The notes under the pieces were generated by a model, which made no database searches, was not told where the DNA came from, and worked only from the letters and a program-made list of their open reading frames with translations. 64,000 bases of DNA from Flavobacterium algicola (GTDB lineage: Bacteria; Bacteroidota; Bacteroidia; Flavobacteriales; Flavobacteriaceae). Numbering within the stretch: position 1 is the first letter of the stretch; each line of letters opens with the position of its first letter. Both the position numbers and the translations under genes were made by a program. Below, in pieces: positions 51,887 to 60,022 of this stretch. The stretch covers positions 62,001 to 126,000 of the forward strand of contig NZ_JAJTUT010000001.1 of assembly GCF_022399565.1 (NCBI RefSeq), given 5' to 3'.

Positions 51887-53080
51887 ATGAACATACACGA
51901 ATATCAAGGTAAAGAAATTTTAGCTAGTTACGGAGTTCGCATACAACGCGGAATAGTGGCTAATAACGCGGTTGAAGCTGTAGCTGCTGCAAAACAATTA
52001 ACTGCTGAAACCGGTACAGGATGGCATGTTATTAAAGCACAAGTTCATGCAGGTGGACGTGGAAAAGGTGGTGGAGTAAAATTGGCAAAAAACTTAGAAC
52101 AAGTTGCTGAAATTGCAGAACAAATCATCGGAATGCAATTGGTAACTCCTCAAACTTCAGCTGAAGGGAAGAAAGTTCACAAAATTTTGGTAGCTGAGGA
52201 TGTTTACTATCCTGGTGAAACTGAAGTTTCTGAATTTTACGTTTCAGTACTTTTAAATAGAGGAACTGGTCGTAATATGATTATGTACTCTACTGAAGGA
52301 GGAATGGATATTGAAGAAGTTGCTGAACATACACCACATTTAATTTTTACTGAGGAAATTGACCCAGCTGTTGGATTACAAGGTTTTCAAGCGAGAAAAA
52401 TTGCTTTTAACTTAGGTCTTTCTGGTGCTGCCCTTAAAGAAATGGTGAAATTCATCGACGCTTTATACAAAGCTTACATCGGATCTGATGCTTCAATGTT
52501 TGAAATCAACCCAGTATTAAAAACTTCTGATAGTAAAATTTTAGCAGTTGATGCAAAAGTTGACATTGATGACAATGCATTATACAGACAAGTAAAAATC
52601 GCTGAAATGCGCGACGTTCGTGAGGAAAATCCAATCGAAGTTGAAGCAAAAGAAGTTGGATTGAACTACGTAGATCTTGACGGAACTGTTGGATGTATGG
52701 TAAATGGTGCTGGTCTTGCAATGGCAACTATGGATTTAATCAAGTATGCTGGTTTTGAACCTGCAAATTTCTTGGACGTAGGTGGAACTGCTGATGCGAA
52801 ACGTGTTGAAACAGCTTTCCGTATTATCTTGAAAGATCCTAACGTAAAAGCGATCTTAATTAACATCTTTGGAGGTATCGTTCGTTGTGATCGTGTAGCT
52901 CAAGGAGTTGTTGATGCTTACAAAAACATGGGTGACGCAATTAGAGTGCCTATTATTGTACGTTTACAAGGTACAAACGCTGGAATTGCAAAAGAATTGA
53001 TTGACAACTCTGGAATGCCGATTTTATCAGCGGTAGAGTTTCAAGAAGCTGCAGATCAAGTTAAAAAAGCACTTTCTTAA
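51887..53080 (+). CDS. sucC: succinyl-CoA synthetase (ADP-forming) beta subunit
   Basis: TCA-cycle enzyme subunit, 397 residues from the ATG at 51887. The frame is open further upstream, but MNIHEYQGKEILASYGVRI is the standard N-terminus and the upstream bases hold the -7 box. ATP-grasp features: 'VIKAQVHAGGRGKGGGVKLAKN', 'MFEINPVLKTSDSKILAVDAKVDIDDNALYRQ', 'GLAMATMDLIKYAG', 'PANFLDVGGTADAKRVETAF' and 'ILINIFGGIVRCDRVAQGVV'. The alpha subunit gene sucD is not next to it, so the subunits are encoded apart. Confidence 0.97.
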   Translation: MNIHEYQGKEILASYGVRIQRGIVANNAVEAVAAAKQLTAETGTGWHVIKAQVHAGGRGKGGGVKLAKNLEQVAEIAEQIIGMQLVTPQTSAEGKKVHKILVAEDVYYPGETEVSEFYVSVLLNRGTGRNMIMYSTEGGMDIEEVAEHTPHLIFTEEIDPAVGLQGFQARKIAFNLGLSGAALKEMVKFIDALYKAYIGSDASMFEINPVLKTSDSKILAVDAKVDIDDNALYRQVKIAEMRDVREENPIEVEAKEVGLNYVDLDGTVGCMVNGAGLAMATMDLIKYAGFEPANFLDVGGTADAKRVETAFRIILKDPNVKAILINIFGGIVRCDRVAQGVVDAYKNMGDAIRVPIIVRLQGTNAGIAKELIDNSGMPILSAVEFQEAADQVKKALS

Positions 53081-53124
53081 TTGAAAATATAATACAACTA
53101 GAATCCTAGTATAATTATAATATT

Positions 53125-53155
53125 AATCCTGAGCGAAAGCTCAGGATTATTTTTG
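53125..53155 (+). terminator. terminator of sucC
   Basis: The stem AATCCTGAGC / GCTCAGGATT (53125-53134 with 53139-53148) has a GAAA tetraloop and a U-rich tail. Confidence 0.92.
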
Positions 53156-53444
53156 TTTTAATTCGAAATCAAAATCTAGGTTACGACATTGTTAAGACAC
53201 ATCGACGATTATCACATGCAGAATTCTGTGTATTTGAAGTAAATCAATAAGTATACTTCAGCGATTCCAAAATTTAATTACAGGCCTTTCATATTTTACG
53301 GATTACTATTTTATAAGATGTTTTTGTGCTCAACTTTTCAAATCTTACCAATACGTTAAGCTATCAACCACAACGATTCATACCTTGAATAACTATGTAC
53401 ATTTGAATCGAAAAAGTAAAAAAGTCAAATGTAAACAGTAAGTA
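53156..53444 (+). other. intergenic region before the small secreted protein
   Basis: About 290 AT-rich bases with no gene. TACATTTG (53398-53405) matches the -7 consensus about 40 bases before the next ATG, without a TTTG partner at the right distance. Confidence 0.4.
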
Positions 53445-53783
53445 ATGAGAAAATTATCCTTAATAATTGTATTGATTGTTCAAATGTATTCTCCAATGGT
53501 ATCGGCAGCGAATATGTTGCCAAAGAAAACATATTCTAGAATAAATAGCGAATTAGCAACACTCTTAAATCCTTCGTCATCTGATAATGAACTGGAAAGT
53601 GCTACAATAGTAAGAGTAGTTTTCAAGATAAATAATGATAATGAAATTATAGTACTGGATACCGATTCTACAGATGAAAATTTAAATGAATTTATAATGA
53701 ATAGTCTACACCTTAAAAAATTAAGTACCGATGAACTATCTGTCGACAGCGAATATATTTTTAAAATAAACTTTCGATCGTAG
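53445..53783 (+). CDS. small secreted protein, 112 aa
   Basis: No family named with confidence. A signal peptide (1-21, 'LIIVLIVQMYSPMVSA|AN') is followed by a helical stretch 'YSRINSELATLLNP' and a beta-type segment 'ATIVRVVFKINNDNEIIVLDTDSTDENLNEFIMNSL' that looks like a TonB C-terminal-like fold (strand, helix, strand), ending 'DSEYIFKINFRS'. Similar short periplasmic proteins are common in Flavobacterium. It is a single gene with a -7 box at 53398-53405 and its own terminator. Confidence 0.8.
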   Translation: MRKLSLIIVLIVQMYSPMVSAANMLPKKTYSRINSELATLLNPSSSDNELESATIVRVVFKINNDNEIIVLDTDSTDENLNEFIMNSLHLKKLSTDELSVDSEYIFKINFRS

Positions 53784-53801
53784 TGCATATTAATAAGAAG
53801 T

Positions 53802-53834
53802 AAAAATCCTAAGACTTAAGACTTAGGATTTTTT
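53802..53834. terminator. bidirectional-type terminator
   Basis: The stem AAAAATCCTAAG / CTTAGGATTTTT (53802-53813 with 53822-53833) has an 8-base loop containing CTTAAG. It ends the small secreted protein gene and could stop minus-strand readthrough from 54039. Confidence 0.88.
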
Positions 53835-54038
53835 GCTTTATATCTATATTAGATTTTTTTATACTGATCAGAGATCATTCTACATGCGCATAGAAAATTA
53901 CAATCAAAAATTACTTTCGACAAGAACGATATTAATTTCTAAAAATTTAAATCACATTTCTTTTATAGATTGCAATCTAAAAAATTTGCTGGTAAGAGAA
54001 ATTGTAAGAGTTGATACTATCAGTCAATTATTGATTTT

Positions 54039-54947
54039 TTAAATACAGTCTTGAAGTGCATTTTCTAAATTAATGTATTTAAAACGAAATCCCAGTTTTT
54101 CAATCTTGCTCGAAGAAACTCGTCTCCCTTCTAAAATAATTACAGACATCTCTCCTAGTAATAATCGCATCATGAAACTAGGTACTGCTGGAAACCACAT
54201 TTTATAACCTAAAACTTGTGTCAATGTTTTTGCAAATATCTTATTTGTAGTGTTATCTTGAATAGTGGCATTATATGCTCCATTCATTGCAGGATTCCGC
54301 AATCCTTCAAGATAAATAGCACACAAATCATCAATGTGAATCCATGGCATATACTGCTTTCCTGATCCAATTGCAGAACCTAAACCCCATTTGAATAGCG
54401 GTAGCATTTTTTCAAGAAAACCACCATCTTTACCCAATGCCAAACCTGTTCTTACCTTGACAACCCGATTTGCAAAAGGAGAAATAGTATCTGCCGCAGC
54501 TTCCCATTTTTGGCAAGTCTCTCCTAAGAAATCATTATAAACATCGGTATTTTCTTTGCAGATTTTCGAATCGGTGATAGCTCCATAAATACCTACACCA
54601 GAAGCTGATATAAAAGCTTCTAGTTTTTTGTTGTTTTTTTCTAGTACAGTCTTAATCAGTGCTACTGGCGCTACCCTACTCGTTACAATATCTTTTTTAC
54701 GTTGCTCAGTCCAACGGCTACCAGCAATATTTTCGCCAGCCAGATGTATAATAAAGTCGGCATCTAACACTGCCTTTTCATCTATAATACCTTTGTCTAC
54801 GTCCCAGACATAATAGGAAATCGATTGTTCATCTACTTTTTTAGATCGGCTCAAAATACTAATTTCAAATCCTTTTGCAACCAACAATTTTGTAAGGTGG
54901 CTCCCCACAAAACCTGTTCCTCCTGTTATTAAAACTTTCTTTTTCAT
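54039..54947 (-). CDS. TIGR01777 family NAD-dependent epimerase-like protein
   Basis: Atypical short-chain dehydrogenase (SDR39U1/YfcH type) of 302 residues. The dinucleotide loop 'VLITGGTGFVGSHLTKLLVAKGFEISILSRS' and 'DFIIHLAGENIAGSRWTEQRKKDIVTSRV' are highly characteristic. The active site would be in 'FISASGVGIYG', followed by 'MPWIHIDDLC' and 'GAYNATIQD'. Family substrates are unknown. It is third in an operon with SRPBCC and photolyase genes (29-base gap after the photolyase), an association frequent in Bacteroidota and probably linked to light stress. Confidence 0.92.
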   Translation of the reverse strand: MKKKVLITGGTGFVGSHLTKLLVAKGFEISILSRSKKVDEQSISYYVWDVDKGIIDEKAVLDADFIIHLAGENIAGSRWTEQRKKDIVTSRVAPVALIKTVLEKNNKKLEAFISASGVGIYGAITDSKICKENTDVYNDFLGETCQKWEAAADTISPFANRVVKVRTGLALGKDGGFLEKMLPLFKWGLGSAIGSGKQYMPWIHIDDLCAIYLEGLRNPAMNGAYNATIQDNTTNKIFAKTLTQVLGYKMWFPAVPSFMMRLLLGEMSVIILEGRRVSSSKIEKLGFRFKYINLENALQDCI

Positions 54948-54976
54948 TTTGCTTTATTTTATAAATAGTGACTATT

Positions 54977-56272
54977 CTATTTTACAATACCTTCCTTATA
55001 AGTTGCTATTGCACGATCACGTGCAAAGGCATGCTCAACCATGGGTTCTGCATAACCCAAATCGAACTCTGGTATCCATTTCCGGATATAAATTCCTTTT
55101 TCATCAAACTTTTTTAACTGGATTGCGGGATTAAAAACTCTAAAGTATGGAGCTGCATCGCAACCCGTACCAGCAGCCCATTGCCAATTCCCTACATTTG
55201 CAGAAAGATCGTAATCTAATAATTTTTGTGCAAAATAAGATTCTCCCCATTGCCAAGAAATCATTAAATGTTTGCATAAAAAACTGGCTACTACCATACG
55301 CACACGATTGTGCATATAACCAGTTGTATTAAGTTGTCGCATTCCAGCATCTACCATCGGATAACCTGTATTTCCTGAACACCATTTTTCGAATTCAGCT
55401 TCGTTGTTCCGCCATTTGATTCCGTCATAGGAACTTTTAAAGTTTTGCGTTACCACTTTGGGGAAATGAAACAAAATCTGCATGAAAAATTCTCTCCAAA
55501 TTAATTCAGATAAGAAAACAGCATTGGTCTTTGCAGCCCATGTAACTAGTTTTCGAATACTGACTGTACCAAATCGCAAATGTGGCGATAGATAAGAAGT
55601 GGTATCAACAGCAGGAAAATCACGGGTGTCGTGATACGTTTTAATTTGTGTTAAATTATGAGGTTTAACTTTAATTGCACTCTCAACAAAACCGATATGT
55701 TCTAATGTAGGAAAATCAAATTTAAATTTATAGAAATTAGAAAATAACTCTTCTGACTTATATTCTATTAAAGCGCCATCAGTTTTAAATTTTTCCAACC
55801 ATTTATTTTTAAATGGTGTGTAAACGGTGTACGGCAACCCATCAGATTTTGTAATTTCGCTCTCCTCAAAAATCACTTGATCTTTAAAACTATGTGCTAT
55901 ACTAACATTTTCTTCTAGTGCATTTGCTACTGCCAAATCTCTCTCGAGTGCATAAGGCTCGTAATCTTTGTTCCAGAAAACTTCTTGTATGTCATACTCC
56001 TGCATCAAAGTATTCCATACTTCTTTTGTTTTACCCTTCTGAATATTTAAGGAACTACCAACAGTGCTCAAAGTAGTATTTATAGTGGACAATGACTCGT
56101 AAATAAATGTAACCCTAGCATCATCTTTTGGTAATTGTTCTAGAATTGCTTCATCAAAAATAAATAAGGGAATTATAGGGTTGCTAGATTGTAAGGCATT
56201 AAACAAGCCTATATTATCTTCTAACCTTAAATCTCTTCTAAACCAAAAAAATGAAACCTTTGCTTTATTCAT
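54977..56272 (-). CDS. cryptochrome/deoxyribodipyrimidine photolyase family protein
   Basis: FAD-dependent photolyase-type flavoprotein of 431 residues, expected to repair UV-induced pyrimidine dimers with blue light. It has the N-terminal antenna domain 'FFWFRRDLRLEDNIGLFNALQ' and the C-terminal FAD domain with 'YLSPHLRFGTVSIRKL', 'SELIWREFFMQILFHFP', 'WCSGNTGYPMVDAGMRQLNTTGYMHNRVRMVVASFLCKHLMISWQWGESYFAQKLLDYDLSANVGNWQWAAGTGCDAAPYFRVFNP' split over the core helices. Full catalytic regions are kept, so repair is more likely than a purely signalling role. Its ATG overlaps the stop of the SRPBCC gene by 1 base (TAATG). Confidence 0.93.
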   Translation of the reverse strand: MNKAKVSFFWFRRDLRLEDNIGLFNALQSSNPIIPLFIFDEAILEQLPKDDARVTFIYESLSTINTTLSTVGSSLNIQKGKTKEVWNTLMQEYDIQEVFWNKDYEPYALERDLAVANALEENVSIAHSFKDQVIFEESEITKSDGLPYTVYTPFKNKWLEKFKTDGALIEYKSEELFSNFYKFKFDFPTLEHIGFVESAIKVKPHNLTQIKTYHDTRDFPAVDTTSYLSPHLRFGTVSIRKLVTWAAKTNAVFLSELIWREFFMQILFHFPKVVTQNFKSSYDGIKWRNNEAEFEKWCSGNTGYPMVDAGMRQLNTTGYMHNRVRMVVASFLCKHLMISWQWGESYFAQKLLDYDLSANVGNWQWAAGTGCDAAPYFRVFNPAIQLKKFDEKGIYIRKWIPEFDLGYAEPMVEHAFARDRAIATYKEGIVK

Positions 56273-56733
56273 TACTTATTATTAAATATTTGATTAACTG
56301 CTTTTTCTCGATAAGCAAAAATTTCATTTAATTTACTTTTTACCATTAGCGTATTCATCATTCGACCTAATAGACCTAACGGCAAACCGTAGTGAACTAC
56401 ATCTGTCATCTTTACCCCTTTTGCCGTAGCTTCAAAAAAATGTTTGTGATGCCATAAAGCATAAGGTCCAAATCGTTGTTCGTCTATAAAATAGCTTTTA
56501 TCTTCTACCACAGTAATTTCAGTCACCCAAGGTAATTTTATGCCCAATAAAGGCGAAACTTTATACTGTATAATTTGACCCGCATACATATTTTTACCGT
56601 CATAATCTGTGATTTGAAATCCCATTGTATCTGGTGTAATTTTCTGCAAGTTTTTTGGACTCGAAAAAAAAGCCCAGCATTCTTCTAGAGTTGCATCAAC
56701 ATATTGTACTGATTCTTTTTTGTATAGTTTCAT
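56272..56733 (-). CDS. SRPBCC superfamily (START-like) protein
   Basis: A 153-residue helix-grip protein with a hydrophobic cavity: 'VDATLEECWAFFSSPKNLQKITPDTMGFQI', 'MYAGQIIQYKVSPLLGIKLPWVTEITVVEDKSYFIDEQRFGPYALWHHKHFFEATAKGVKMTDVVHYGLPLGLLGRM' in consecutive parts. Related proteins are annotated as ligand-binding SRPBCC or 'cell division inhibitor' without solid proof. It is first gene of the SRPBCC-photolyase-TIGR01777 unit, translationally coupled to the photolyase. Ligand unknown. Confidence 0.9.
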   Translation of the reverse strand: MKLYKKESVQYVDATLEECWAFFSSPKNLQKITPDTMGFQITDYDGKNMYAGQIIQYKVSPLLGIKLPWVTEITVVEDKSYFIDEQRFGPYALWHHKHFFEATAKGVKMTDVVHYGLPLGLLGRMMNTLMVKSKLNEIFAYREKAVNQIFNNK

Positions 56734-56893
56734 AATGCGGTATTGATTTGAATTTAACTTTTATCTTTATATAGCGGCAATATTTTGTAATCACGTTAGA
56801 TTTTTAAACGCACTATATATTTCTTTACTCTAGCAAAATTTTATATTTATATTAATTCTCCTCAAAAAATATAATCCTCTATAATGACGATAG

Positions 56894-57012
56894 GTTTGCG
56901 TGAAGGATGGTAGTGGAGCTCTTTTATATCTTTTTTTTTAAAGATATAAAAAGCGGGAACGGACAGCCTGACCCGCTCTCAACAGTTTGAGCTTGAGCGG
57001 GGCACGCCCAAA
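56894..57012 (-). repeat. structured intergenic repeat, copy C
   Basis: Read on the minus strand: TTTGGGCGTGCCCC; hairpin 1 with outer arms CCCGCTC/GAGCGGG and inner arms CTCAA/TTGAG (loop ACTG); core AGGCTGTCCG; a long hairpin with arms TTTTATATCTTT/AAAGATATAAAA; then CACTACCATCCTTCACGC. Each hairpin sits where copy A has one, but with different paired bases. It lies downstream of crtZ and upstream of the SRPBCC operon, in the sense of both. Confidence 0.85.
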
Positions 57013-57180
57013 TTAAACTGTATTTAAGAGTATGCGGAACTTAATAGAAAATAGAATTCCTAAAATCAACAACTAATATACTAGCTGCATTGATTAATTG
57101 AATAAGAAGCCAGTTAATTAAATTCCTACACATTATCATCTATACCTCACCCATCTATGTAAAACTGAAGAAGCTACTGT
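57013..57180. other. spacer between repeat copy C and crtZ
   Basis: Together with 56734-56893, this is the rest of a 447-base gene-free stretch that also holds repeat copy C. It is AT-rich. I see no promoter box of good quality for the SRPBCC gene, and no RNA or ORF. Confidence 0.4.
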
Positions 57181-57645
57181 TTAAGCAACTGTCGATTTTG
57201 TATTTCTTGATTTGTAATATTTAAAAGGCACGAAAAGCATTCCGAAACATTCTCCTTCTTCTTTTCCTAAATGTTTATGGTGTACTTTATGTCCTTTTCT
57301 CAAGCCAACCAAGTAAGGATTTTGAGTGTTTTTAAATAATTTAAAACGTTGGTGAATTAAAATATCGTGAATCATAAAATAACAAAAACCGTACAAGGTT
57401 ATTCCAAGTCCGATAAAAAACAAATAATTAAAACCTGCATTTGCTCCAAAATAAAAAAGTACTATACTAGGAATAGCAAAAATTATGAAGAATATATCGT
57501 TTCGCTCAAATACATTTGCGTACTTAGGTTGGTGGTGGTCTGCATGAAAATACCACATAAAACCATGCATTACATACTTATGTGTCAACCATGTAACACA
57601 CTCCATGAGTAGAAAAACAGCTATTGTGATTAAAAATGAAATCAT
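57181..57645 (-). CDS. crtZ: beta-carotene hydroxylase
   Basis: Membrane diiron hydroxylase of 154 residues that adds 3-hydroxyl groups to beta-carotene rings, giving cryptoxanthin and zeaxanthin. The histidine clusters are all present: 'HKYVMHGFMWYFHADHHQP', 'HDILIHQRF' and 'GHKVHHKHLGKEEGECFGMLFVP'. Four hydrophobic segments lie between them. It is the last gene of the operon carH-like, crtI, crtB, crtZ, 29 bases after crtB. No lycopene cyclase gene lies between, which this enzyme would need upstream in the pathway. Confidence 0.94.
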   Translation of the reverse strand: MISFLITIAVFLLMECVTWLTHKYVMHGFMWYFHADHHQPKYANVFERNDIFFIIFAIPSIVLFYFGANAGFNYLFFIGLGITLYGFCYFMIHDILIHQRFKLFKNTQNPYLVGLRKGHKVHHKHLGKEEGECFGMLFVPFKYYKSRNTKSTVA

Positions 57646-57674
57646 TTTATTTATATTTTTTAATTAATTTATCG

Positions 57675-58514
57675 TTAAACTAACTTCAATTTATAGGATA
57701 CAAAAGATTTAGCTAATAATCCCATTTTTGAATAATTGGAAACTCGAATCCTTGTATTTCCTATTTCGTGTGATGGTGTATTTTCTAACTTATGCAACAA
57801 CTTCTTGTAATAAACGTAAGCCGTATATACACCAAACTTTGCTTCTATTGGTAACTTTTTAATTCCTTGATGAGCGATTCTAAAATCCTCTTCGATTTCG
57901 TCAATGATTGCTTTTTTACTCCTTTCATCAAATGACTTTAAATCAACTCCAGGAAAATAATTTCGATTTAGAATTAAATTATCATCTTTTAAATCTCTTA
58001 AAAAATTCACTTTTTGAAAGGCTGATCCTAAACGCATCGCTTCCATTTTTAACGCTTCATATTTTGCATTATCTCCTCTGACGAAAACTTTTAAACACAT
58101 CAAACCAACAACATCTGCAGAACCGTAAATGTATTCATTGTAGTCTTCTTTGTTATCGTAGTTAAGTTTTATTAAATCTAACTTCATACTCTTAAGAAAA
58201 GACTGCACTAAGTCATCGGAAATATTATTCTCTCTTACCGTTTGCTGAAAAGCATTTAATATAGGATTAAGACTTATACCTGCTTCAAAAGCTTTGTAAT
58301 ATTCTTTTTCGAAATCATTGATAAGAGCTTCTTTATCGTATCCATGAAAAGAATCCACAATTTCGTCAGCAAATCGAACGAAACCGTAAATACTGTATAT
58401 GTCATTACGTATACTTGGTGATAACATGTAGACCGCCAATGAAAACGATGTACTATAATTTTTAGTGACTAACTTACTGCACTTAAACGATACGGTATCA
58501 AATAAATTCTTCAT
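57675..58514 (-). CDS. crtB: phytoene synthase
   Basis: Condenses two geranylgeranyl diphosphates to phytoene. It has 279 residues with the two aspartate-rich Mg2+-binding motifs, 'RFADEIVDSFHGYD' (DEIVD) and 'FQKVNFLRDLKDD' (DLKDD). The N-terminal 'KNYSTSFSLAVYMLSPSIRNDIYSIYGFVR' and 'ADVVGLMCLKVF' are typical too. It begins 2 bases after the crtI stop, so the pair is translationally coupled. Confidence 0.96.
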   Translation of the reverse strand: MKNLFDTVSFKCSKLVTKNYSTSFSLAVYMLSPSIRNDIYSIYGFVRFADEIVDSFHGYDKEALINDFEKEYYKAFEAGISLNPILNAFQQTVRENNISDDLVQSFLKSMKLDLIKLNYDNKEDYNEYIYGSADVVGLMCLKVFVRGDNAKYEALKMEAMRLGSAFQKVNFLRDLKDDNLILNRNYFPGVDLKSFDERSKKAIIDEIEEDFRIAHQGIKKLPIEAKFGVYTAYVYYKKLLHKLENTPSHEIGNTRIRVSNYSKMGLLAKSFVSYKLKLV

Positions 58515-58516
58515 TT

Positions 58517-59986
58517 TTACGATTCTAAAAATTGATTAATAATTAATTCAGAAACTAACTTCCCTGATATTAAAGCAGGTGGAACTCCTGGACCTGGCAC
58601 GGTTAATTGTCCCGTGAAATATAAATTTTGTACTTTTTTACTCTTTAATTTAGGGCGTAAAAATGCAGTTTGCAATAAGGTATTAGCCATTCCGTAGGCA
58701 TTACCCTTGTATGAATTGTACTCTGACACGAAATCATTTTTACAGAAAGACTTTTTGTAAACGATATTGTCTTTTACTTTTTGTTGCGTAATGGTTTCAA
58801 ACCGATCAATTATTTTATTAAAATAAAGTTCTCTTAATTCTTCCGTATCGGTTATACCTGGAGCAAGCGGAATTAAGAAAAATGCCGATTCCATTCCCTC
58901 TGGCGCAGCAGTTTTATCTGTTATCGAAGGGAAATTGGCATAGAATAACGGATTTAATGGCCATTTTGGTTCGTCATATATGTCTTTTGCATGTGCATCA
59001 AAATCTACATCAAAAAATAAATCATGGTGGGCAACGTTCTCAATCTTTTTATTAAAACCTACATAAAACAAAAGTGAAGAAGGCGCAAATACTCTAGTTT
59101 CCCAATACTTCTCTGAATATACTCTGTATTGCTTATCAAGTAATGTCTCCGTATGATGATAATCGGCACCACTCAAAACTAGATCAGAATTAATTCTTTC
59201 CCCGTTCACAATAATTGCTTTTGCTACTCCGCTTTCTACGATAATCTCTTCTATATTTGAATTCGTTTTAAAAACAACTCCTAACTCTGTAGCCAAACTT
59301 TCCATAGCTCGTACCACATCAAACATTCCTGTTTTAGGATGCCATGTTCCTAGTCCAAAATCTGCGTAATTCATAAAACTATAAAAAGACGGTGTATCAG
59401 ATGGCTTGGCACCAAGAAACAAAACCGGAAATTCTAAAATCTGAACTAGTTTTTGGTTCTTAAATTTCTTGCGAACATCTCTTTTGATAGTACTAAAAAA
59501 TTGTCCTAATTTTTTGGTGGTTTCTAATGTTACTAGTTCTAACGGAGAAACTCCTGGACGGTATACTAAATCTTTGATGGCGATATCATAATTACTTTTG
59601 GCATCGGCAATAAATGCACGAAGGTGATCACCACTTCCCTTTTCTACTGATTCAAAAGTACTTACGATTTGTTCCAAATTATCTGCGATTGCTATAAAAT
59701 CTTGTTCACCGTAATATACGTTATACGCGGGAGAAAGTTTTACCAAATCATAATAATCGGTAGTTTTTTTACCAAAGTCGGCAAAAAAGCGTTCAAAAAC
59801 ATCAGGCATCCAGTACCAGCTCGGGCCCATATCAAATGTAAAACCTTCTGCTTTAAATTGTCTGGCTCTTCCACCAATACTATCATTTTTCTCAAAAACA
59901 GTTACTCGGTGACCTGCTTTGGCTAAATAACTAGCCGCAGACAATGCAGAAAAACCAGATCCTATTATGCTAATATTTTTTTTCAT
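58517..59986 (-). CDS. crtI: phytoene desaturase
   Basis: FAD-dependent CrtI-type desaturase converting phytoene to lycopene. Starting at the ATG at 59986 (MKKNISIIGSGFSALSAAS) it is 489 residues. An in-frame TTG at 60022 would add 12 residues before the nucleotide-binding fold and is less likely. Features: the dinucleotide loop with GSGFSAL, 'VFEKNDSIGGRARQFKAEGFTFDMGPSWYWMPDVFERFF' in consecutive blocks, and the C-terminal 'LYFTGQLTVPGPGVPPALISGKLVSELI' carotenoid-desaturase signature. It is second in the operon after the carH-like regulator. Confidence 0.96.
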   Translation of the reverse strand: MKKNISIIGSGFSALSAASYLAKAGHRVTVFEKNDSIGGRARQFKAEGFTFDMGPSWYWMPDVFERFFADFGKKTTDYYDLVKLSPAYNVYYGEQDFIAIADNLEQIVSTFESVEKGSGDHLRAFIADAKSNYDIAIKDLVYRPGVSPLELVTLETTKKLGQFFSTIKRDVRKKFKNQKLVQILEFPVLFLGAKPSDTPSFYSFMNYADFGLGTWHPKTGMFDVVRAMESLATELGVVFKTNSNIEEIIVESGVAKAIIVNGERINSDLVLSGADYHHTETLLDKQYRVYSEKYWETRVFAPSSLLFYVGFNKKIENVAHHDLFFDVDFDAHAKDIYDEPKWPLNPLFYANFPSITDKTAAPEGMESAFFLIPLAPGITDTEELRELYFNKIIDRFETITQQKVKDNIVYKKSFCKNDFVSEYNSYKGNAYGMANTLLQTAFLRPKLKSKKVQNLYFTGQLTVPGPGVPPALISGKLVSELIINQFLES

Positions 59987-60022
59987 TTTTTCTCTTAGAA
60001 TTGAATCATCTAAAACCCCCAA

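Noticed and set aside
53833..54042. Plus-strand frame of 69 codons after the small secreted protein gene
   Set aside because: It starts inside the terminator hairpin, has no promoter or family resemblance and overlaps the end of the epimerase-like gene on the other strand. Its in-frame ATG at 53884 would leave only about 52 residues.
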